A stretch of 64,000 bases of DNA. Source: Chloroflexota bacterium. GTDB taxonomy: Bacteria; Chloroflexota; Anaerolineae; UBA4142. Location: assembly GCA_023381515.1 (NCBI GenBank), contig JAMCQI010000004.1, positions 62,001-126,000 on the forward strand, written 5' to 3'. The notes under the pieces were generated by a model that was given only the letters and a program-made list of their open reading frames with translations, did no database searches and was not told the DNA's origin. Of this stretch, positions 26,149 through 34,300 are shown piece after piece. Position numbers and translations under genes: made by a program. The stretch's first letter is position 1, and every line of letters starts with the position of its first letter.

Positions 26149-27516
26149 CTAGTCCGCTCGCTCGCTCCCCAAGAGCCGTGCCAAGTCTGCCACCTCAATT
26201 GTCTCCAAGTTGGAAACGGCCTCCGCAATCTCACGACGGAGCGGCTCGCTTGTGTAAGGTCCGCTCAAATGCTCAAATTTGCGTGTGACCGTTTCCCACG
26301 AAGGTTGGCGGGTAAAGAAACCCTCATAGTCATGCTTCTCTTTCACAAGGGTTTCGCCATTCTTCAGCTTGACCATAAGGCGACATGGCATTTCATTCGG
26401 AAAGCGCCGGCTGTATTCTTCATTCGGCCGCACCTCGACCCTGCGCAAAAGACTCTGGACATCCGCCTGCTGGATACGCTCAGGACGGTACTGCTCGGGC
26501 ATCACCTGCCCGTCCAGGATCGCGACTGCGACCATGTATTGCAGGCTGTGATCGGCCTGCTCTTTGGTATGGACCTGCGTCTTGTCCCCCTCTTCACCCC
26601 CGCCGATGATTTTGTAGGCGACGTCAAAGATGTCGATCTCGATCCCTTGAACTTGATCACCCGTAAACGGATGCTCCTGCTTCAATTCCAGAATACCCTC
26701 AATCGCGGATTGAGAGTGGATCTCGGCGTTGTACCTTTTCAGGATCGTCCGTGTCACGCGCTCGAGATTCTCTCGAGACCAATCGATCTCGAAACGGCCT
26801 GCGATGGCGTCCATAAAGCCTTTGTTTCCTTCAAAGATCTCGAGCGGCCCCGTAATCCCGCGCATCGCAAGAAATGTGGCGTGCGTGGCGCCCATAGCCG
26901 TGTCCGGATAAGCCAGACCTTTCCAGTTCGACAGCGTCCCGGTCCGCGTGACACGCAAAGCGTTATACGCCGTTCCGCTGATAGCGATGGCGTTCGCCGT
27001 TTTCGCCGCATCCAGCCCCAATACTTTGGAGACGCCGGCGGCTACCGCATAGGCCCCCTGGGTGGTGTGGTCAAAACCCTTCGCTCGCACCGGCGCGACA
27101 TCGCTCAGCCGGCACTGAACCTGATAGGCAACTGCCAGCGCGGTCATCAAATCACGGCCGCTCTTGCGAGCATACTCGGCTCCCGCGAGAACGGGTGCCA
27201 GATTGTCGCTCGGATGGCAAGTCTCGCCCTTCGCCAGGTAGCTATCGTTAAAATCCAGGTAACGTACCAGCGCACCGTTATAAAGGGCTGCCCGGTCCGG
27301 AGCCGTCTGATGATCGGCAATCAGGGTACAGCGAGATGCTCCCCCGAAATCATTGATCTGCTCTCGAATCAGCCGGATCGGCTCGCCGTCGAGAGCACCC
27401 ATGGCGCAGCCGATGGCATCCAGGATGCGGATTTTGAGCTGCTCCCGTGCATTATCCGAAAGATCGCCGAAGGAAGCATGCCGGCAGAACTCGGCCAGTT
27501 GTTCAACTTGTGTCAT
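26149..27516 (-). CDS. MmgE/PrpD-family protein (2-methylcitrate dehydratase-like)
   Basis: 455 residues. The family comprises hydro-lyases such as 2-methylcitrate dehydratase and cis-aconitate decarboxylase. Typical features are ILDAIGCAMGALDGEP near residue 30, RYLDFNDSYLAKGETCHPSDN near 85 (the FNDxx..HPSD motif), and GVSKVLGLDAAKTANAIAISG near 155. GGAGGGG lies upstream of the ATG. It is the first gene of the minus-strand island, followed by the ComA-family gene 89 bases on. It may dehydrate a hydroxy di- or tricarboxylate from ring cleavage or from carboxylate uptake. Confidence 0.87.
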   Translation of the reverse strand: MTQVEQLAEFCRHASFGDLSDNAREQLKIRILDAIGCAMGALDGEPIRLIREQINDFGGASRCTLIADHQTAPDRAALYNGALVRYLDFNDSYLAKGETCHPSDNLAPVLAGAEYARKSGRDLMTALAVAYQVQCRLSDVAPVRAKGFDHTTQGAYAVAAGVSKVLGLDAAKTANAIAISGTAYNALRVTRTGTLSNWKGLAYPDTAMGATHATFLAMRGITGPLEIFEGNKGFMDAIAGRFEIDWSRENLERVTRTILKRYNAEIHSQSAIEGILELKQEHPFTGDQVQGIEIDIFDVAYKIIGGGEEGDKTQVHTKEQADHSLQYMVAVAILDGQVMPEQYRPERIQQADVQSLLRRVEVRPNEEYSRRFPNEMPCRLMVKLKNGETLVKEKHDYEGFFTRQPSWETVTRKFEHLSGPYTSEPLRREIAEAVSNLETIEVADLARLLGSERAD

Positions 27517-28791
27517 AATCGCTTGTCCCCTCCGCTCTGTCGACGGGAACCAGTCCGCCCGTCCCGATGTCGTCTGAACGCTTCTCGATTCTATGCCTCT
27601 GCAGAGCCCCTGACAAGGGCCATAAGGTAAGGCGGCCCCACGCCCGAAATATCCGGACCTCCGCTACAACTGACGGGCGACAAGATATTGTTAACCACCT
27701 CCGGCAACCGCGAGAAAGGGCAGCTTTTGGCATCTGCTCTTTCTCTGTTCCGATTGGCTGTGCGGCGTCACAACTACATCAGCTTGTACCTGAAAATAGC
27801 GGCCGCCTTGCCGCTCGGCACCTGGTCAGCCGGAACGGCATAGACCGTCCCGTCATGCAAGAGGTCTGGATCGCGGCATATTGCGAACTCCGGCATCTAC
27901 TTTCTGGAAAAGGCGCAAGATGTTGTTCTTGTTCACCAATCTATCCTCCCCCCGCCGTGCAGTATCGAATGCTCAAGACGAAAACTGCAAATGAACAAGA
28001 GCTCAGGGTTGCTTGCAACGCGTGCGCAGCCTTTCGCGATGCTCGCGGACCTGCCGCGTGTTAGCGTACAGAGCACCTTTCAGTGCTGCTTCGGCCGTGT
28101 GCGCCCTTTCAATCGCCGCCAGGTTGTCTGGCCGGGTGAATACGACGATTCGTGCCCGGTAATGTAGCGGAGATTCTCTATGTGCCAGCTCACCGACCCG
28201 ACCGAGGCGCCGATCGGGTCGTGATGACCCTTGGCAAGGCCCCACTATCTATAACGGAGGAGCATAACGGGTGATGCCAGGCTGAAGGCAGCTCCGCTCG
28301 CGCCTGCCTCTAAACTGAGACGCACTCGGCCTCACCGCCCGTATCACATCCCTCCGCTCCCCCTTTGTGACAGATCTGTAACACGGCGTTACGAAACTGG
28401 AACGGGACCGACATACTATTGCAGCAGCCATCCCTTAAACTAGGTGCAGCTCATGGCTGAGGATTCGCCTTGGCGCACGGCAGATCCGGGGGGATTGCCA
28501 TGTTTGCATGTCATCGCAAGTCCATAGGGTACTCGCAACGCACACTGCTTCTCGCCATCGTCCATCAGGGCCTGCGAAACCCGAAGGACAAATAGCTGCA
28601 ACAGACCGAGAGGAACTTTTGGGGCAATTATGTCGTCTCTAGTATTGAGAGTATAATTGTTCTCGGGTTTGCCTTGTCTACGCAAGGCCCGCGGCTATGG
28701 ATGCCAGCGAACGCTCCGCTGTGCGTTTGTCGGCGTTTGTCCCTGTCCCTTTCGCCGAAATTCCTTATTCCCTCAAGCCTTCGGACGGCCG
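27517..28791. other. divergent gap between the catabolic island and the envelope genes
   Basis: About 1.27 kb without a gene I can support. Several open frames exist but show no recognisable protein. On the minus strand a GGGGAGG precedes a GTG near 27932 that opens only 27 codons, and an ATG at 27896 opens 40 codons (MPEFAICRDP...) ending at 27774; these could be fragments of a decayed gene. A TATAAT at 28652-28657 without a good -35 may be part of the promoter for the following penicillin-binding protein. Confidence 0.5.
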
Positions 28792-31293
28792 ATGCGACGA
28801 CGTCTTCTCCTCCTGACCATCCTGTTTAGCGCGCTCTGCCTCGCCACGGTCCTGTATCTCCTGGTGGGCAACTTGCCCGCGCCTGACGCGCTCATCAAGC
28901 GCTCGTCCCCCGACACGACCAAGATTTATGATCGGAACGGCCGGCTTCTTTACGAGGTCCTCGACCCGCGCGCTGGGCGGCGCACTCGTGTTCCGCTGAG
29001 TGAGCTGCCTACCTATTTCCGCGAGGCCGTCGTCGCCGTCGAGGACGCCAGCTTTTATTCCAACCCCGGGGTTGACGTTTCCGGAATTATGCGTGCGGCT
29101 GTGCAGAATCTGCGCGCCGGAGAGATCGTCGCAGGCGGGAGCACGATCACGCAGCAACTCGCCCGTGACGTCCTGCTTTCGCAAGAAGAGCGCGAGTCGC
29201 GCAGCTATGTCCGCAAATTGCGAGAGGCGTTTCTCGCAGTGCGCCTCACCCAGACCTATTCCAAGGACCAAATCCTCGATATGTACCTCAACGAGGTTTA
29301 CTTTGGTCAACTCGCCTACGGCGCGGAGGCAGCCGCGCGCACCTATTTCGGCAAGCCGGCCCGCGACCTCGATCTCGCCGAATCGGCCCTCCTCGCGGGC
29401 TTGATCCAGGCTCCTGCCTTATACAACCCTTTTGTTAATTTCGACGCGGCCCGCGCACGGCAGGCCATAGTCCTCGGTCTCATGGTCAAGAACGGTTCCA
29501 TCACTCTAGCAGAGTCTCAAGTGGCCCAAGCTGAGCCTATTCACCTGGTCGCCAGTACCCCGACGGCCACTCTCCGCGCCCCTCACTTTGTCTCCTATGT
29601 GCGCAACCTGCTCGAAGAACGTTACGGCCCGGAACAGGTGAATCATGGAGGGCTGAAGGTCATTACGACGCTCGATATCGATTTGCAGGAGCGGGCTCAG
29701 GAAATCGTCCGCCAGCGTCTGGATGAGTTGGCGCGACGCACACGCGACGAAGGTGCCCCCGATTACAATGTTAACGATGCGGCGGTTGTGGTTCTCGATC
29801 CCAGCACGGGCCAGATCCTCGCGATGGTCGGCAGTGCGGATTATTTCGACAACGCAATCGACGGAGCCGTGAATGTCGCCCTTGCGAACCGGCAACCGGG
29901 CTCAGCGATCAAGCCGATCACGTACGCCACGGCTTTTAGTCGTGATTGGACGCCGGCCACCGTGGTCTCCGACGTCCCAACCGCTTTTCTCACAAAAGAG
30001 AACCAACCTTACGAGCCCGAGAACTATGATCGGATCTGGCACGGCCCCATCTCACTGCGGCAGGCGCTTGCGACCTCTTCAAACATGGTCGCCGTCAAAG
30101 TACTCGATCACGTCGGCCTCCCGGCGATGATCCAGACGGCCCAAGCGCTCGGCATCTCAACTTTTGGCGATCCAGATCGGTTCGGTCTCTCTTTGACCTT
30201 GGGCGGTGGCGAGGTCAAGCTCCTCGAACTGACCGCCGCGTATGCCGCCTTTCCCAACCAAGGCCGACGCGTCGACCCCGTACCCATTCTCTCGGTGAAC
30301 GGCGTGCCTTGGTCGCAGCCGAGCAATCCGGAACCCGTCCTCAGCCCACAGGTAGCTTATCTCATCACGAGTATTCTGTCGGATGATTCCGCCCGCATCC
30401 CCGCATTTGGCGAGGACAGCGTCCTCGATCTGAGCCGTCCCGCGGCGGCCAAGACAGGGACGACGACGGACTTTCGGGACAACTGGACCATTGGCTATAC
30501 GCCCGATCTCGTCGCTGGAGTTTGGGTAGGAAATGCCGACAACTCGCCCATGTACAAAATTTCCGGAGTTACCGGGGCGGGCCCGATTTGGCACGACGTC
30601 ATGGAGGAGGCGCTCAAGAACCGGCCAGTCCGCGACTTTTCACGGCCCGATGGTCTCGTCGACGTGCAGATTTGCGACACCTCCGGTCTCTTGGCGACGC
30701 CGGATTGTCCCCGCCAGCGCAGCGAGGTCTTTATCGCAGGCACCGAGCCGACCCGTCCTGACGACAGCTATCGCGCCGTGTTACTCGACAGCGCGACCGG
30801 GCTTTTGTGGAAGGAGGGGTGTCACGGTCAGCCCATCGAGCGGGTCTACCGCTTTCTTCCTCCCGATGCTCAAGAGTGGGGCCGCAAGCAAGGCATCCCG
30901 GAGCCACCCCAGACGGACTGCCAGGGACAGCCGGTGCAGCAAGCAGATCTGTCAACGAACGGTGTGGCCAAGCAGGGAAACGCAGGCGGCGAAAAGGCCG
31001 AGTCAACACTGGCCATCACCAGCCCGGCGCCGAACGCGGTCTTTGCGCTCAGCCTCCAATTGCCGCGCGACATGCAAAGGATCGAAATTGCCGCCCAGCC
31101 CGCGGACTCGGGTGCACCTTCGTTGAGCCTCATCGTAGACGGCCAGGTTATTGGCTCGTTCTCCCGTCCTCCTTACCGCGCCCTCTGGTCACTCACTCCG
31201 GGCGAACATACCGCGCAAGCGGTCAGCGCGGATGCGGAGGGCAAGCCCATTGAGAGCCAGCCGGTAGAATTTTTTGTCCAAGACGGACCGTAG
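28792..31293 (+). CDS. pbpC: bifunctional penicillin-binding protein, PBP1C-like
   Basis: 833 residues. Builds peptidoglycan outside the membrane. One N-terminal helix (about 5-25); GT51 transglycosylase with VAVEDASFYSNPGVD, GGSTITQQLARD and RKLREAFLAVRLTQTYSKDQILDMYLNEVYFG (three pieces); transpeptidase with Ser371 in SAIK, SSN and K554-T-G. The C-terminal 80 residues form a beta-rich domain (VDGQVIGSF..PYRALWSLTPGEHTA) like that of PBP1C. The ATG at 28792 is chosen because it begins MRRRLLLLTILF; the longer frame adds a Cys-rich leader of no sense. Pairing with an alpha-2-macroglobulin gene downstream is the known pbpC-yfhM arrangement. Confidence 0.93.
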   Translation: MRRRLLLLTILFSALCLATVLYLLVGNLPAPDALIKRSSPDTTKIYDRNGRLLYEVLDPRAGRRTRVPLSELPTYFREAVVAVEDASFYSNPGVDVSGIMRAAVQNLRAGEIVAGGSTITQQLARDVLLSQEERESRSYVRKLREAFLAVRLTQTYSKDQILDMYLNEVYFGQLAYGAEAAARTYFGKPARDLDLAESALLAGLIQAPALYNPFVNFDAARARQAIVLGLMVKNGSITLAESQVAQAEPIHLVASTPTATLRAPHFVSYVRNLLEERYGPEQVNHGGLKVITTLDIDLQERAQEIVRQRLDELARRTRDEGAPDYNVNDAAVVVLDPSTGQILAMVGSADYFDNAIDGAVNVALANRQPGSAIKPITYATAFSRDWTPATVVSDVPTAFLTKENQPYEPENYDRIWHGPISLRQALATSSNMVAVKVLDHVGLPAMIQTAQALGISTFGDPDRFGLSLTLGGGEVKLLELTAAYAAFPNQGRRVDPVPILSVNGVPWSQPSNPEPVLSPQVAYLITSILSDDSARIPAFGEDSVLDLSRPAAAKTGTTTDFRDNWTIGYTPDLVAGVWVGNADNSPMYKISGVTGAGPIWHDVMEEALKNRPVRDFSRPDGLVDVQICDTSGLLATPDCPRQRSEVFIAGTEPTRPDDSYRAVLLDSATGLLWKEGCHGQPIERVYRFLPPDAQEWGRKQGIPEPPQTDCQGQPVQQADLSTNGVAKQGNAGGEKAESTLAITSPAPNAVFALSLQLPRDMQRIEIAAQPADSGAPSLSLIVDGQVIGSFSRPPYRALWSLTPGEHTAQAVSADAEGKPIESQPVEFFVQDGP

Positions 31294-31352
31294 AGTCGCG
31301 TGATCCGCGCACGATGCGAATCCCGGCGGATAACAAACCCAGAGAGGGAACA

Positions 31353-34300
31353 ATGTCTCAAGCAAAAACCTTTTGGTCGTTGCTCTTGATGCTCGTCCTT
31401 CTCGCCGCGTGCAGCGGCGGCGCCCATCCAACCGCGACTCCCCCTCCTCCGACGGCAACGCTGCCGTCCAGCACCGGCGCGCCCGCGCGCGAGACGCCCG
31501 CGCCTAGCTCTCTGCCCTCGCCAACTCCGGGCAGCCTGTTTCCACAAAATATATCGAATGAGCCGCTCAACGTCATCACGACGCAGCCAGCAGACAAGGG
31601 AACCGATGTTGCCGTTGTCGACTCGCGCATCATTGTCCAGTTCAATCATCCCGTCGTTCCGCTGACCGCGGTCGAGGCTCAAAAGGACTTGCCTCAACCG
31701 CTTTCCCTCCAGCCGTCCGTCCCCGGCACAGGGCAGTGGATCAATACGTCAACCTTTGCGTTCACTCCAAGTCAAATCTTGGCGGTCGCAACGCAGTATA
31801 CTGCGACCGTCGCGCCCCTTAAGGATATGCTCGGCCAGTCGTTGAGTGGATATACCTGGTCGTTCAAGACCGTGTCGCCCGCCATCGTCAAGACCTATCC
31901 GGCGGACAAGACACAGTACGTCGGCACGACCCAGCCGATTACCATCACTTTCAATACCGAGATGGACCGCGCCTCGACCGAGTCGCGCCTGACGATCCAG
32001 CGGCAGGATACGGGCACAGCGGTCTCGGGGCGCATTGCGTGGCAGGGAGTCGTCCTTAGCTGGACGCCAGACAAGCCGCTGGAATATGCCAAACCCTATG
32101 TGGCCGAACTCAAACCGGGCGCACAGGATATCAACCGTCTCGCCGCTACCCCCACAGACGTCAAGTGGTCCTTCCGGACCGTCCCACCTCCCGGTGTCAG
32201 CACAACATTACCGGCGAACGGAAACACAAAAGCCAATATCAGCGGCGGCTTTCGTGTCCAATTCTCTTCGCCCATGTCGCACACCCTGGACACGAAGGAC
32301 AGTCTCAAGGCGAGCATTTCGCCGACCATTACTAATCAATCCTTCTATTGGGAGAGTGCCAAAGGGGGAGATTCCGGCGACACCGCGGTGAGGATTGTAG
32401 GCAATTGGCTCGCTTCCCAGCCATACACAGTGACTATCAGCGGCGACAACCTGACCCGCTATGGCGAAAAGCTGGGCAAGGATGTCGTGGTGCGCTTTAC
32501 CACCGCGCCGCGCGCACCGCAGCTGGGGCTCAATGTCCCGAGTACCATGGGCATGTACGACGCGAACGGCCCACAGGTCATCGTGGCGACCTATGTGAAT
32601 CTGACCCAGATTGACTACAAGCTCTTTAAGGTGGACCGATCGGATTACATCCGCCTTCTGGGCCGCAACTATTACCAATCGCTGCAAAGCTATGCACCCA
32701 AACCGGCCAACCAACTGCGGGCATGGTCGCTTACTCCGAAGGCGCCGCTTAACGCGAACCGGCTCATCTCGACGACACTCACGGCGGACGGCACGCCTCT
32801 CCCTTCCGGCGTCTATTTCCTCCAGGCAACCACGCCGAGCATTACCAAGATGGTGGCCAAACAGCTGCTTATTGTTTCGGGAATGAACCTCTCACTCAAA
32901 CGCACCGAAACGGAAGCCCTGGTCTGGGTTACCGATTTGAAATCCGGGCAACCTCTCGCAGGCCAGCCATTGACGCTGTACGATACCAACGGCAAAGTGC
33001 TCGGCTCAGGCAAGTCGGACAAGGATGGCATCTGGCGTCTCACCTTTGCAAAGCAGAATGCGTGGGACCCCATTTACGCGTTGAGCGAAGCGAGCGGGCA
33101 AATCGTCGGAGCCGTCGGAAGCGACTGGAATGACGGCATCATGACCTGGGATTTCAACATGCCCAGCCAGCCGTCGGCGCAAGAGTATTACGCCAACCTG
33201 TACACCGACCGCTCCATTTACCGGCCCGGACAATCGGTTTATTTCAAAGGCATCCTGCGCCGGGATAATGATGCCACCTACAGTCTGCCCAGCGGAATCG
33301 AAACCGTGCCCGTCACCGTGCGCGATGCGCAGGGTAAGCGGATCTCCACCCAGAACGTCCCTCTGAGCAGCTATGGGACGTTCAACGGCGAAATCAAACT
33401 GACGAACTCGGCGGCCATCGGGTATTACAATCTCAGCATTCAACTGGGCCAAGACCCGAACCGGTTCTACACCAGCGTCGGGTTCCAGGTAGCCGAGTAT
33501 CGCGCTCCGGAATTCCAGGTGGCGGTCACTACCGACAAGCCCGAGTACATCAACGGCGATACGATCCAGGTAGACGTCAACTCGACCTACTTTTTCGGCG
33601 GTGCCGTTTCCAACGCGGCGGTTACCTGGCGCCTCATGTCGGACGATCTGTTCTTCCAGCCGGACACCGTCAAGGGATATTGGAACTTTGTCGATTATGA
33701 TTTGACGACCGATCGCATGCAGCAGGGGCAGGTCATCCGACAGGGTAAAGGCAAAACGGATGCCGCGGGCAGGTTCCACTTTGAGGTACCCGCAGACCTA
33801 AAGGATTTCCCGCTCAGCCAGAACTTTACCCTTGAGGCCGAGATTACGGACATTAACAACCAGTCCGTGTCCAGCCGGACGACCGTCCCCGTCCACAAGG
33901 GTCAGTACTATATCGGCCTGCGCCCCCAGCGCTATGTAGGGACCGTTGGCCAAGAGCAGGCGGTGGATGTCATCACGGTAGATACCAAAGGGCTTACCGT
34001 GACGAACCAAGCTCTGACTGTCTCATTCTTTGAGCACAAATGGTACAGCGTGCAAGAGAAAAGCGCGGACGGAAACTTGTACTGGAAGAGCGCGTACACC
34101 GATACTCTGGTTTCTAAGATGAATGTGACGACAAACGCCCAGGGAAGCGCGGTCGCCACCTTCACGCCGAGCAAGGGTGGGGTCTATAAAGTCGTCGCCG
34201 AGGGGCAGGACGCGGCCAACAACAAGATCCGGAGCAGCACTTATCTCTGGGTCTCGGGACGCGAGTTTGTCAACTGGCGGATGGAGAATAATGACCGCAT

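Noticed and set aside
27567..28064. 165-codon plus-strand frame in the large gap
   Set aside because: Composition is Arg/Cys/Ala-rich as in shadow frames, no ribosome-binding site and no recognisable domain.
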